This document shows positions 42,504 to 51,331 of a stretch of 64,000 nucleotides of DNA, piece after piece. This DNA is from Streptomyces sp. Root431 (GTDB lineage: Bacteria > Actinomycetota > Actinomycetes > Streptomycetales > Streptomycetaceae). The notes under the pieces were generated by a model. The model ran no database searches. It was not told where the DNA came from and saw only the letters and a list, made by a program, of their open reading frames with translations. Location: NCBI RefSeq assembly GCF_001426585.1, contig NZ_LMEI01000007.1:250227-314226 (forward strand). The letters run 5' to 3'. Made by a program: the position numbers and the translations under genes. Each line of letters starts with the position of its first letter. The stretch's first letter is position 1.

Positions 42504-43853
42504 TCAGTCTTCGTCCGGCGCGACGAAGCCCGGCAGCCACTCCTCCAGCTCGTCCCTGAGCCGCACCGTCGCGTTGAGCTGACAGAGCACCCCGATGGTG
42601 CTCAGCGTCACACGGTGTATCAACAGGTACGAGGGCGGCAGGTTGAGCTGCTTGCCCAGCTGGTGGGCGGGGGAGCGGGGGTCGGCGATCCGGGCGGCCT
42701 GGGCGCGCAGCCAGCCGCGGGTGAAGAGATAGGTCTCCGCCTCGGCCGGCTCGATGATCGGCAGCAGGTACGCGAGGACCGCGTCCGGGTCGAGGGCGAC
42801 GGAGTCCTTGACGAACCCTTCGGCGCGGAGCAGTTCGTAGACGGTCTCGGCCTCACCGGCGAGCGTCATCCGCAGACAGACGCCGATCGTCTCCGGCAGC
42901 CCGCCCGGGAGCCGGTCCACGGTGCCGAAGTCGAGGACGCCGAGGCGCCAGCTCGCCGGATCCTCGTCGTCCTCGGCGCCGGGCAGCAGCCGGAAGTTCC
43001 CCGGGTGCGGATCGGCGTGCAGCAGGCCGGTGCGCGCGGGGCCGGAGAAGAGGAAGCGGGCCAGCAGCTGTCCCGCCCGGTCCCGCTGGGCCTCCGTGCC
43101 GTCCGCGATCACCTCCGAGAGCGGGATCCCGTCCATCCACTCGGTCACGAGGACCTGATCCGACTGGTGCACCACGGCCGGTACGACGACGTCGGGATCG
43201 TCCGCGAACACCTCCGCGTGCTCCCGCTGGGACGTCGCCTCCAGGGCGTAGTCCAGCTCCTCGGAGACACGGTCCCGCATCTCGGTGATCAGCGGCTTGA
43301 TGTCCATCCCCGGAACGAGCGGCCCGAGGAGCCGGGCGAACCTGCTCAACTGGGTGAGGTCCGAGAGCAGTGCCTCCCCGGCGCCCGGGTACTGCACCTT
43401 CACCGCGACCTCGCGCCCGTCGTGCCAGACCGCCCGGTGCACCTGCCCGATCGAGGCGGCCGCCGCCGGCTTGTCCTCGAACTCCAGGAACAACTCGCGC
43501 CAGTTCTCGCCGAGCCGCTCGCCGAGGACCGCGTGGACGGTGGTCGTCGGCATCGGCGGCGCCGCGTCCTGAAGCTTCGTCAGCGCCGCCCGATACGGTC
43601 CGGCGACCTCCTCCGGGAGGGCCGACTCGAAGACGGACAGCGCCTGACCCAGCTTCATGGCCCCTCCCTTCAGCTCGCCGAGGACCTTGAACAGCTGCTC
43701 GGCGGTGCGCTGCTGGAGCTCGCGGGCGACCAGCTCGGCGGACTTGCCGCCGATCCGTTTGCCCAGCCCCCAAGTGGCCCGGCCGGCGAAGCCGAGCGGC
43801 AACGCGGCCAACTTGGCGGTCCGGGTGACCGCCTTCCGGGGAAGATCAGACAT
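42504..43853 (-). CDS. AarF/UbiB (ABC1) family atypical kinase
   Basis: A 449-residue protein of the ABC1/ADCK/UbiB family of atypical kinases/ATPases. The family signature KGGAMKLGQ, the AAAASIGQVHRA loop in place of the Gly-rich loop, EELDYALEA, HADPHPGN and VLDFGTVDR are all present, so ATP binding and catalysis look intact. In other bacteria the family supports quinone or isoprenoid lipid metabolism; the substrate here is not known. The ATG is chosen after GGAGGGG. The ThiF-like gene lies upstream on the same strand, 41 bases away. Confidence 0.92.
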   Translation of the reverse strand: MSDLPRKAVTRTAKLAALPLGFAGRATWGLGKRIGGKSAELVARELQQRTAEQLFKVLGELKGGAMKLGQALSVFESALPEEVAGPYRAALTKLQDAAPPMPTTTVHAVLGERLGENWRELFLEFEDKPAAAASIGQVHRAVWHDGREVAVKVQYPGAGEALLSDLTQLSRFARLLGPLVPGMDIKPLITEMRDRVSEELDYALEATSQREHAEVFADDPDVVVPAVVHQSDQVLVTEWMDGIPLSEVIADGTEAQRDRAGQLLARFLFSGPARTGLLHADPHPGNFRLLPGAEDDEDPASWRLGVLDFGTVDRLPGGLPETIGVCLRMTLAGEAETVYELLRAEGFVKDSVALDPDAVLAYLLPIIEPAEAETYLFTRGWLRAQAARIADPRSPAHQLGKQLNLPPSYLLIHRVTLSTIGVLCQLNATVRLRDELEEWLPGFVAPDED

Positions 43854-43894
43854 GAGCCCCTCCAATTCCCAGACTGCCGTGTCGCGCAGGGCCG

Positions 43895-45046
43895 TTACCC
43901 CGCCATTGTGTCCTGCGCGCTTCCGGCTGCCGAGGCGCGCTCCCCTTCTCCGTCACGCGCCGCCCCGCACGGACAGTCCGGATGCGGCCGCAGGCGCTCC
44001 GTCCGCCACTCCAGCAACGGCAGCGACACCTCCCAGCGCGCGCCCGTGCTCGCCGGCAGGTCCCCGTCCAGGAAGGCGAGCGCGTGCGCGGCGGTGAGCC
44101 CCGCCACGGCCGTGGCGAGCGCCAGGTCGCAGGCGGGCAGCGGGTGCGGGGCGCCCGAGCGCCACTGGGCCAGGAGCCGGGGACGGACGGGCTCCCGGTC
44201 CGTCAGTTCTTCCTGGAGGCAGCGGGCACAGGCCGTGCCGCCCGGCAGGACCAGCGGCCCGACCGTCCCCGTCGCCTCCAGGACGCCCGCGTACAGGTGG
44301 GGCGTGCCGGTGGAGATCCACGGCCCGGCCGGCAGCGGGTCGGGGACGTACGCGCCGAGGCCGTCGCGCGGTGTCACCACGACGAGTGACAGCGCGGCCG
44401 CGCCACGGCCGTCACCCGGCGCGGACGTCCGGGCTCTTCCTGCGCCGCCCCGCGCCCAGCGGCGCACCAGGCGCCGGGCCGCCGTCGCCCGGCGCTCGCC
44501 GACCGCCTCGGCCGGCAGCCCGCCCGGGGCGGTCTCCCACGGCTCGACCCGTCCGGAGTCCAGCACCTCGACCGTGCCCACGCCCGCCGCGGACAGCAGG
44601 GCCGCCACCATCGCCCCCACCCGCCCCGCTCCCCGGACCTGGACGCGCAGGGCCCGCCGGGCCGTCAGCGTCCCCGGCGCCCGGCCGGGCTCGGGGTGGA
44701 CGACGGAGAGCGAGGCCAGGTCGGCGCGGAGCGGATCGAGAGCGGTGTCGACCGCGCCGGCGCCCGGACCCGCCCTCCCGGGCCGCCCGGTCGACGCGTC
44801 CGCGAGGAGCCCGGCCGCCGCCAGCCGGCCGAGGAACGCCTCCAGACGCCCGTCCGGCAGCCCGAGCGCCCGGGCCTCCGCCCGCAGCAGCTCCGTCCCC
44901 CGGGTGCCGTCGAGCAGCGCGAGGAGCGCCCCGGTGCTCGTGTCGACCGGACTCATCACCACCGCGTGGGCGGGGGTGATCCCGAACTGGACGCACTGGA
45001 GACTCCGCCAGGCGCGTCGCAGCGCCGGCTTCACCATCGGATGCAT
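43895..45046 (-). CDS. ThiF/E1-like protein, orphan
   Basis: A 383-residue protein with a central Rossmann segment (VQVRGAGRVGAMVAALLS, VEVLDSGRVEPWE) and two Cys pairs near the C-terminus (CARCLQ, CPCGA) that may bind zinc as in E1-like adenylating enzymes. The N-terminal 110 residues look like the winged-helix docking region of ThiF-like proteins in thiazole/oxazole peptide (TOMM) systems. No YcaO, precursor peptide or other modification gene is nearby, so its partner is unknown. MHPMVKPALRR is taken as the start. Confidence 0.75.
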   Translation of the reverse strand: MHPMVKPALRRAWRSLQCVQFGITPAHAVVMSPVDTSTGALLALLDGTRGTELLRAEARALGLPDGRLEAFLGRLAAAGLLADASTGRPGRAGPGAGAVDTALDPLRADLASLSVVHPEPGRAPGTLTARRALRVQVRGAGRVGAMVAALLSAAGVGTVEVLDSGRVEPWETAPGGLPAEAVGERRATAARRLVRRWARGGAGRARTSAPGDGRGAAALSLVVVTPRDGLGAYVPDPLPAGPWISTGTPHLYAGVLEATGTVGPLVLPGGTACARCLQEELTDREPVRPRLLAQWRSGAPHPLPACDLALATAVAGLTAAHALAFLDGDLPASTGARWEVSLPLLEWRTERLRPHPDCPCGAARDGEGERASAAGSAQDTMAG

Positions 45047-45143
45047 TTCCCCGCCCCCGCCCATGACCGCATTTCAAGATCGACAACGGCTCTTCCGTCG
45101 TCATGAAGCGAGAATGCCCCGCGGCCGTGACGGTCGCCGAAAG

Positions 45144-45152
45144 TTGTCCACA
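45144..45152 (+). promoter_or_regulatory. DnaA-box-like sequence
   Basis: TTGTCCACA, a perfect match to the Streptomyces DnaA box, lies in the divergent region between the ThiF-like gene and the metallopeptidase gene. This is the second such box in the window. Confidence 0.35.
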
Positions 45153-45245
45153 GGCCAGGGGGATTAGTCATTCAAATGGTGCGCGGTGCGGGCGGATCGT
45201 TCTCGAAACCCCTCCGGAGGGAGGACTTCCCCCACCGCCAGCGGG

Positions 45246-45251
45246 TAACGT
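45246..45251 (+). promoter_or_regulatory. Predicted -10 of a leaderless transcript
   Basis: TAACGT ends seven bases before the GTG at 45259 and fixes that start for the metallopeptidase gene. Confidence 0.5.
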
Positions 45252-45258
45252 CGGGGCC

Positions 45259-45834
45259 GTGCCCGCCGATCCACAGCGCAGCGTGACCAGCAAGCCGCCC
45301 CGCGGCTCGGGGACGAGTGCGGTCGAGGTCCGCAGAAGCGCACGGCGGAGCAGAACCGTCTCGGCCTACCGCGAGGGCGACCGGACCATCGTGCTCATCC
45401 CCGCCCGCATGTCGGAGGCGGAGGAGCAGCGCTGGGTCACCGTCATGCTGGACAAACTCGCCGCCCAGGAGAGCCGGGGCGTCCTCGGCGACCGCGAGCT
45501 CACCGAGCGGGCCCTGCGCCTGTCCGAGCAGTACTACGGCGGCCGGGCCCGCCCCGACTCCGTCCGCTGGGTCACCAACCAGAACACCCGCTGGGGCTCC
45601 TGCACCCCCTCCGAGGGAAGCATCCGCCTCTCCCACCGGCTCCAGGGCATGCCCGAGTACGTCGTCGACTACGTCCTCCTCCACGAGCTGGCGCACCTCC
45701 TCGTCCCCGGCCACGGACCGAGGTTCTGGCGGCTCCTCGACGCGTACCCGCGCACCGAGCGGGCCCGCGGCTACCTGGAGGGCGTCGTCGCCGCCGCCCG
45801 GCTCCCGCACCTTCCGGGCGCTCGCGAGGAGTGA
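45259..45834 (+). CDS. YgjP/SprT-like zinc metallopeptidase
   Basis: A 191-residue M48-related protein (YgjP-type). The metal site is HELAHLLVPGHGPRFW: two His and Glu in HELAH and the third His five residues later, as in WLM/YgjP peptidases. WVTNQNTRWGSCTPSEGSI upstream of the site carries the family's WGSC motif. It is soluble and cytoplasmic; the substrate is unknown. GTG 45259 is chosen from the leaderless promoter; the longer frame from 45103 reads through that promoter. Confidence 0.88.
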   Translation: MPADPQRSVTSKPPRGSGTSAVEVRRSARRSRTVSAYREGDRTIVLIPARMSEAEEQRWVTVMLDKLAAQESRGVLGDRELTERALRLSEQYYGGRARPDSVRWVTNQNTRWGSCTPSEGSIRLSHRLQGMPEYVVDYVLLHELAHLLVPGHGPRFWRLLDAYPRTERARGYLEGVVAAARLPHLPGAREE

Positions 45835-45965
45835 CGCCGCCGATACCGGCAGCGCCTGTGTTTCCCGATTCCGTACCGAAAACGACCTGCCCTGTCTCAA
45901 TGTCACCCACAGCCGTTAGCCTGGCGCGAGCATTCGCCATTCGGGATGGGGGACGGTCGTTACGC

Positions 45966-47597
45966 ATGGCCAGGGAATTCCAACGCGGCCACAAGGCCAA
46001 GATCAGTGATCTGACCGCGGGTACGGATCTGTACGTGGGCGTGCAGATCGCGGCCCCCGGACTCAGTTTCGACATCAGCTGCTTCGGACTCGACGCGGAC
46101 GAGCGGCTCTCCGACGACCGCTACTTCGTCTTCTTCAACCAGCCGAAGTCGCCGGAGGAGTCCATCCAGCTGCTCGGGTCCCAGTCCGGCGACACCGAGT
46201 CCTTCCGCATCACCCTCGACCGCATCCCCGCGCACATCCAGAAGCTGTCGTTCACCGCGACGATCGACGGTGCCGGCCAGATGTCCCAGATCGGCCCCGG
46301 CCACGTGCGGATCGTGGCGGGCGGCGAGGAAGTCGCCCGGTACGCCTTCACCGGCGCGGAGTTCTCCACCGAGCGCGCGGTGATGCTCGGCGACTTCTAC
46401 CTCAAGGACGTCTGGCGGTTCGCCGCCGTCGGCCAGGGCTTCGACGGAGGCCTGGAGGCACTCCTGCGGAACTTCGGCGGCGAGGTCGCCGAGGAGGAGC
46501 CCGCGGCGCCGCAGGCACAGGCCCCGGCCCCCGGCTTCGCCCCGCCGCCGCAGGCGGCGGCGCCCCCGGCCTTCGGCGCGCCCGCCCCGGCGGCGCCCCA
46601 GCCGCCGGCCCCCGCGCCCGCGTTCGGTGCCCCGCCGGCCCCGCCGGCGCCCGTCGCACCGCAGCCGGTCCACACGGCGCCCACCATGGTGGCGCCGATG
46701 GCCCCCGCCCAGGTCCCGCCGCCCGCACCGGCCCCCGCCCCGTACGGGCAGCCGCCGCAGCCGCCGCAGTACGGCCAGGTCCCGGGGCAGTTCCCCGGCC
46801 AGGGCCAGCAGCCGCCGCAGCAGCCGCCGTACGGGCAGACGCCGCCCCCCGGCCAGTACGGACAGCCGCAGTACGGGCAGGCGCCGCAGTACGGGCAGCA
46901 GCCCGCGGGCGTCCCGCAGGGCGTCCCGGCCACCGGCGCGGGGCTCGCCGCCGCGCTCGCGCCGTTCAAGGAGACCGCCACCGGCGCCCGGTGGACCCCG
47001 CAGAACCAGCAGCTCATGCGGGTCGACCTCGCCATGGGCGGCACGCCCGTCCTCGCCCGGCAGGGCTCCATGGTCATGTACCAGGGCAAGGTCGACTTCT
47101 CCCACAAGGGCGCGGGCTTCGCCGGCCGGATCGTCGGCAACGCCACGGGCCAGGAGATGCAGCTGATGCGGTGCAGCGGCCGCGGCCAGGTCTTCCTCGC
47201 CGAGGAAGGCGCCCATCTGCACCCGATCGAGCTCCAGGGCGACGGCATCTGCGTCTCCGCGGAGAACGTCCTCGCGTTCGACGAGTCCCTCCAGTACGAG
47301 GTCCGCCGCATCGAGGGCCACGGCATCCCCGGCGGAGCCCTGTTCACCATGCAGTTCCAGGGCACCGGCACCGTCGTCGTGAAGACCCACGGCATCCCCG
47401 TGGTCCTGCCCGTCACGCCGACCACCTTCGCCGACTGCAACGCCGTCGTCGCCTGGTCGTCCGCGTCCCAGGTCATCCTCTCCAGCCAGGTGCGGCTCCG
47501 CCGCAACGCCTACCCGGGCCACAGCGGAGAGACCGTGAACCTCCAGTTCCGGGGCGCCCCCGGCAACTTCATCGTCGTCCAGCCCTACGAGGTCTGA
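45966..47597 (+). CDS. TerD-like domain fused to AIM24 domain
   Basis: A 543-residue cytoplasmic protein. Residues 1-175 form a TerD-like beta-sandwich (calcium-binding stress protein family; DLYVGVQIAAPGLSFDISCF, SPEESIQLLGSQSGD, GHVRIVAGGEEVARYAF). Residues about 176-350 are a Pro/Ala/Gln linker with QYGQ and PYGQ repeats. Residues about 351-543 form an AIM24 beta-helix domain. The calcium-binding Asp positions expected in TerD are only partly conserved. Two further AIM24 genes follow closely (14 and 19 bases), so the three form an operon. Role likely linked to membrane or protein-assembly stress, inferred from family names only. Confidence 0.85.
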   Translation: MAREFQRGHKAKISDLTAGTDLYVGVQIAAPGLSFDISCFGLDADERLSDDRYFVFFNQPKSPEESIQLLGSQSGDTESFRITLDRIPAHIQKLSFTATIDGAGQMSQIGPGHVRIVAGGEEVARYAFTGAEFSTERAVMLGDFYLKDVWRFAAVGQGFDGGLEALLRNFGGEVAEEEPAAPQAQAPAPGFAPPPQAAAPPAFGAPAPAAPQPPAPAPAFGAPPAPPAPVAPQPVHTAPTMVAPMAPAQVPPPAPAPAPYGQPPQPPQYGQVPGQFPGQGQQPPQQPPYGQTPPPGQYGQPQYGQAPQYGQQPAGVPQGVPATGAGLAAALAPFKETATGARWTPQNQQLMRVDLAMGGTPVLARQGSMVMYQGKVDFSHKGAGFAGRIVGNATGQEMQLMRCSGRGQVFLAEEGAHLHPIELQGDGICVSAENVLAFDESLQYEVRRIEGHGIPGGALFTMQFQGTGTVVVKTHGIPVVLPVTPTTFADCNAVVAWSSASQVILSSQVRLRRNAYPGHSGETVNLQFRGAPGNFIVVQPYEV

Positions 47598-47611
47598 GGG
47601 AGCCCGAAGTC

Positions 47612-48292
47612 ATGAACCAGCAACTCGCGGGCTACGCCCCGACCCCCATCGCGGCCCGGATGGAGAACCACGGCCGCGCCATGCTCAAGGTCGCCATGGC
47701 CTCCGGCCAGGACCTGTACGCCCGGACCGGCTCGATGGTCGCCTACGAGGGCTTCATCACCTACGAGCCCAACCCGCCCGGCGTCCGCCAGGCCGCCAAG
47801 GACTGGGCCACGGGCGAGGGCGCGCCGATCATGAAGTGCTCCGGCGACGGACTGCTCTACCTCGCCGACTACGGCGCCGACGTCGTCGTGATCAACCTCC
47901 AGAACGACTCCCTGTCGGTCAACGGCACCAACCTGCTCGCCTTCGACGCCCACCTCCAGTGGGGCGTCGAGCGGGTCAAGGGACTCGCCAAGTTCGCCGG
48001 CCAGGGCCTGTTCAACGTGGAGATCGCCGGTACGGGCTGGGTCGCGCTCACCTCGCGCGGCACCCCGATCGTCGTCGACTGCGGCCGCGGCGAGGACGAG
48101 ACCTACGTCGACCCCGACGCGCTCGTCGCCTGGTCGCCGGCGCTCAAGGTCAAGGGCAAGCGCAGCTTCAAGGCCTCCTCCCTCATCGGACGGGGCAGCG
48201 GCGAGGCCTACCAGATGGCCTTCTCGGGCCAGGGCATCGTCGTCGTACAGCCGAGCGAGGACAGCACCGACCGCCTGCGGGTCCGGGGCTGA
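47612..48292 (+). CDS. AIM24 family protein
   Basis: A 226-residue single AIM24 (TIGR00266-type) beta-rich domain. Recognisable parts: ARTGSMVAYEGFITYEP, CSGDGLLYLADYGADVVV, NVEIAGTGWVALTSRGTP, SLIGRGSGEAYQMAFSGQGIVVVQPSE. It has no signal peptide or membrane span. The bacterial role is unknown; the mitochondrial namesake stabilises inner-membrane complexes. It is the middle gene of the three-gene AIM24 operon. ATG follows GGGAG. Confidence 0.88.
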   Translation: MNQQLAGYAPTPIAARMENHGRAMLKVAMASGQDLYARTGSMVAYEGFITYEPNPPGVRQAAKDWATGEGAPIMKCSGDGLLYLADYGADVVVINLQNDSLSVNGTNLLAFDAHLQWGVERVKGLAKFAGQGLFNVEIAGTGWVALTSRGTPIVVDCGRGEDETYVDPDALVAWSPALKVKGKRSFKASSLIGRGSGEAYQMAFSGQGIVVVQPSEDSTDRLRVRG

Positions 48293-48311
48293 GGGGGAGC
48301 GAGAACACACC

Positions 48312-49067
48312 ATGCAGAGCCCGCTTTTCAACCACGCCGAACAGCAGAGCCAGGAGCGGTACGTCATCCAGAACCCGCAGCTCCTGCGGGTCAGCCTGAC
48401 CGGGCAGGACGACATCCTCGCCCGCAAGGGCGCCATGGTCGCGTACCAGGGGCTCGTCGACTTCGACGGCGAGTACCAGACCCCGAACCAGCGCCGGGCC
48501 CGCGCCCGCACCGGCGAGGGCCTCGACCTCATGCGCTGCTCCGGCCAGGGCACGGTCTACTTCGCCAACCTCGCCCAGAACGTCCACGTCGTGGAGGTCG
48601 ACCAGGAGGGCCTGACCGTCGACAGCTCCTACGTCCTGGCGCTGGACTCGACCCTCCACACCGAGGTCATCGCCGTCGACAGCCAGTACGGCATCTCCGG
48701 CTCCGGCAAGTACCAGCTCAACATCTCCGGCCGCGGCAAGGTCGCCCTCATGACCTCCGGCCAGCCGCTGATGATGCAGGTCACGCCGGAGAAGTACGTC
48801 AGCGTCGACGCGGACGCGATCGTCGCCTGGTCCACCGGGCTGCGCGTCCAGATGCAGGCGCAGACGCACAACTCCAGCGTCCGCCGCCGCCGCGGCGACA
48901 CGGGCGAGGGCTGGGAGCTCAGCTTCCTCGGCCAGGGCTTCGCACTCGTCCAGCCCAGCGAGGTCATGCCCCCGCAGCACGCCGCCATCGGCCAGGGCAT
49001 CGCCGCCCAGTTCGGCGCCGGCCAGCAGGGCGCCCACGCGCAGAACCAGAACAACGCCTGGAACTGA
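48312..49067 (+). CDS. AIM24 family protein
   Basis: A 251-residue AIM24 domain with a short Gln/Asn-rich C-terminal tail (QGAHAQNQNNAWN). Family features: ARKGAMVAYQGLVDF, CSGQGTVYFANLAQNVHVVE, QLNISGRGKVALMTSGQP, GEGWELSFLGQGFALVQPSE. It differs enough from the middle gene product to suggest that the copies are old and specialised. It starts 19 bases after the previous stop and is followed by a terminator. Confidence 0.88.
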   Translation: MQSPLFNHAEQQSQERYVIQNPQLLRVSLTGQDDILARKGAMVAYQGLVDFDGEYQTPNQRRARARTGEGLDLMRCSGQGTVYFANLAQNVHVVEVDQEGLTVDSSYVLALDSTLHTEVIAVDSQYGISGSGKYQLNISGRGKVALMTSGQPLMMQVTPEKYVSVDADAIVAWSTGLRVQMQAQTHNSSVRRRRGDTGEGWELSFLGQGFALVQPSEVMPPQHAAIGQGIAAQFGAGQQGAHAQNQNNAWN

Positions 49068-49076
49068 GTACGGAGG

Positions 49077-49106
49077 AGGGGGCGGCCGCCACGGCGACCG
49101 CCCCCT
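49077..49106 (+). terminator. Terminator after the AIM24 operon
   Basis: Stem AGGGGGCGG / CCGCCCCCT with a 12-base loop, 10 bases after the stop. Confidence 0.7.
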
Positions 49107-49118
49107 CTGCCATGTCCT

Positions 49119-49174
49119 CCAGGGCGTGTTTCGAAAGTCCCGCCCGCCTGGCGACGCCTGGCACGCACGCTCTA
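49119..49174. repeat. Suspected small extragenic repeated element
   Basis: Two blocks, GGGCGTGTTTCGAAAGTC and GACGCCTGGCACGCACGC, separated by a short GC-rich spacer, lie between the AIM24 terminator and the NUDIX gene, running into its stop codon. Inverted GCGTG / CACGC ends and the TTCGAA palindrome are visible. I recall similar sequence in other Streptomyces intergenic regions, which needs a genome-wide search to confirm. Confidence 0.35.
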
Positions 49175-49696
49175 GGAGAGCCGCGCGAGCGTGCCCTCCA
49201 TGAGACGGACCACCGACGTGTCGGCGACGTCCGCCACCTCCCCGTACGCGAACCAGCGCAGGTCCAGCGACTCCTCGCTGATCTCCGCCACCGCACCGGC
49301 CGGCGCCAGCGCCGCGTACTGCACGTCCAGGTGCCAGTGGCACGGCGCCGGGATCGGATGCCGGTCGAGCCGCACGGGACCGCCCGGCAGCAGGGTGAGC
49401 CCCGCGATGCCCGACTCCTCCGTCGCCTCGCGCAGCGCGGCCGCCTCGACCGTCGCGTCCCCGTCCTCGCAGTGGCCGCCCATCTGCAGCCACATGCCCA
49501 GCTTCTTGTGGAGCGTCAGCAGGACCCGCTCCCGCGCCGGATCGATCACCAGCGCGCTGCTGGTCAGGTGACCGGCCCCGCACGGCTTGTACATGCCGTC
49601 CGGGTGGGCCGCGAGGTGCTCCAGATAGACGTCACGCAGCTCCGGCTGGCCCTCGTACCCCTTCAGCACGAGGACCGCGTCGTCGAAGAGACTCAC
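49172..49696 (-). CDS. NUDIX hydrolase
   Basis: A 174-residue nucleotide/phosphate ester hydrolase. The Nudix box appears as GGHCEDGDATVEAAALREATEESG (seen in pieces GGHCEDGDA and REATEESG), preceded by LLTLHKKLGMWLQM. A long N-terminal helical part (SLFDDAVLVLKGYEGQPELR) and Cys-His pairs (PCGAGH, PCHWH) are also present. Substrate unknown. The GTG start overlaps the stop of the upstream DUF2342 gene (GTGA), so both are translated together. Confidence 0.9.
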   Translation of the reverse strand: MSLFDDAVLVLKGYEGQPELRDVYLEHLAAHPDGMYKPCGAGHLTSSALVIDPARERVLLTLHKKLGMWLQMGGHCEDGDATVEAAALREATEESGIAGLTLLPGGPVRLDRHPIPAPCHWHLDVQYAALAPAGAVAEISEESLDLRWFAYGEVADVADTSVVRLMEGTLARLS

Positions 49697-51123
49697 GCCT
49701 GGTCGTCCCCGTCCTCCGCGTCGCCCTTCCCGCCGTCGCCCTTCGCCGCCTCGCCGAGCATCTTGTCGAGCTCGGAGAAGTCGAGGTGCTCGCGGTGCAC
49801 GAAGCCGTCCGGGTCGTCCAGGTCGGTCGCCGTCGGCAGCATGTCCGGGTGCTCCCACAGACCGTCCCGGCCGTCGACCCCGCGCGCGTCCGTGAGCGAG
49901 GCCCACAGGCGCGCCGCGTCCCGCAGCCGCCGCGGACGCAGCTCGAGACCGATCAGCGTCGCGAAGGTCTGCTCGGCGGGACCGCCCGAGGCCCGGCGCC
50001 GGCGCAGCGTCTCGCGCAGCGCGTCCGCCGAGGTCAGCCGGGACTTGGCGGCCTCGTGGACCACCGCGTCCACCCAGCCCTCGACCAGCGCGAGCGCCGT
50101 CTCCAGACGGGCCAGGGCCGCCTTCTGCTCCGGCGTGTCCTCCGGCTGGAACATGCCCTGCTGGAGGGCCTCCTGCAGCTGCTCCGGATGCGTCGGGTCG
50201 AGCTGGCCCACCGCCTCCTCCAGCTTCGAGGTGTCGACCTTGATCCCGCGCGCGTACCCCTCGACCGCACCGAACAGATGCGCCCGCAGCCACGGCACGT
50301 GTGCGAAGAGCCGCTGGTGGGCGGCCTCGCGCAGGGCCAGGTAGAGCCGCACCTCGTCCGAGGGCACGCCCAGGTCCTTGCCGAAGGCCTCGACGTTCAG
50401 CGGGAGCAGCGCCGCGCGCCCCGCCGGGCCGAGCGGCAGACCGACGTCCGTCGAGCCGACGACCTCACCGGCGAGCGCGCCCACGGCCTGCCCGATCTGC
50501 TGGCCGAACATGGCGCCGCCCATGGAGCGCATCATGCCGATCAGCGGGCCGGCCATGGCCTGCATCTCCTCCGGCAGGACATCGCCCATCGCCGCGCCGA
50601 CCCGCTCGGCGACCGGGTCCACGAGCTGCTGCCACGCCGGCAGCGTCGCCTCGACCCACTCCGCGCGGCTCCACGCCACCGCCGTGCTCGCGCCCGAGGG
50701 CAGCGAGGTCACGCCGTCCAGCCACAGGTCGGCCAGGCGCACGGCCTCCTCGACCGCGGACTTCTCCGCGGGGCCCACGCTGGCGTCCTTGGTGCCGTCG
50801 GCGGTCCCCTGGGCCACCACCTGGCGGGCGATCTGCTTGGCCATGTCCCAGTTCACGGGACCGCCCTCGTAGCTCAGCATCTGCCCGAGCTGCTGGAAGG
50901 CCGCACCCAGATCGTTGGGGTTCAGCGAGCCGAACATCGCCGCGAAGGGATTGTCCGCGCCGCCAGGACCGCCCATGCCGGGCAGCCCGCCGAAACCGAA
51001 CGGGTTCGCCCCGAACGGGTTGCCGGAGCCCTGGCCACCTCCGGCGGGGTCCTTCTTCTTGCCCTCGTCGCCGTTGTCCGGCTCCTCCGGCGGAAGGCCG
51101 AATCCGAATGGGGTGTCACTCAC
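49693..51123 (-). CDS. DUF2342 zinc-dependent metalloprotease-like protein
   Basis: A 476-residue protein of the actinobacterial DUF2342 family. Residues 1-60 are Gly/Pro/Asn-rich and flexible; the body is helical and contains REAAHQRLFAHVPWL, the conserved HEXXH-like segment of the family in which only part of a zincin site is visible. A Met/Gly-rich helix pair (MMRSMGGAMFGQQIGQAVG) lies before it. The C-terminus is acidic and disordered. The proteolytic role is an annotation of the family, not shown by a full HExxH here. Coupled to the NUDIX gene downstream. Confidence 0.85.
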   Translation of the reverse strand: MSDTPFGFGLPPEEPDNGDEGKKKDPAGGGQGSGNPFGANPFGFGGLPGMGGPGGADNPFAAMFGSLNPNDLGAAFQQLGQMLSYEGGPVNWDMAKQIARQVVAQGTADGTKDASVGPAEKSAVEEAVRLADLWLDGVTSLPSGASTAVAWSRAEWVEATLPAWQQLVDPVAERVGAAMGDVLPEEMQAMAGPLIGMMRSMGGAMFGQQIGQAVGALAGEVVGSTDVGLPLGPAGRAALLPLNVEAFGKDLGVPSDEVRLYLALREAAHQRLFAHVPWLRAHLFGAVEGYARGIKVDTSKLEEAVGQLDPTHPEQLQEALQQGMFQPEDTPEQKAALARLETALALVEGWVDAVVHEAAKSRLTSADALRETLRRRRASGGPAEQTFATLIGLELRPRRLRDAARLWASLTDARGVDGRDGLWEHPDMLPTATDLDDPDGFVHREHLDFSELDKMLGEAAKGDGGKGDAEDGDDQA

Positions 51124-51331
51124 AGGTTTCCTCGGCTCTTAGGGCCGCCGGCCTCCTGCCGACGGCGACTGCCCGACCAGGGCCCGATGGGCGGGCCCCG
51201 CACACCACCTGACATCCGGGCCGGAAATGGGCTCGGTGCTCCGCCGGGTCGTGCCCTGCGGCAGGATGGACGCCACCTGGTCCGTACGCGTCATGCGTGT
51301 ACGTACTGAAGACAACCGCTGGAGACGCCCG

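Noticed and set aside
43895..45834. A ribosomally made peptide cluster around the ThiF-like gene
   Set aside because: No precursor peptide, YcaO or transporter is adjacent; neighbours are a kinase-like protein and a metallopeptidase on different transcripts.
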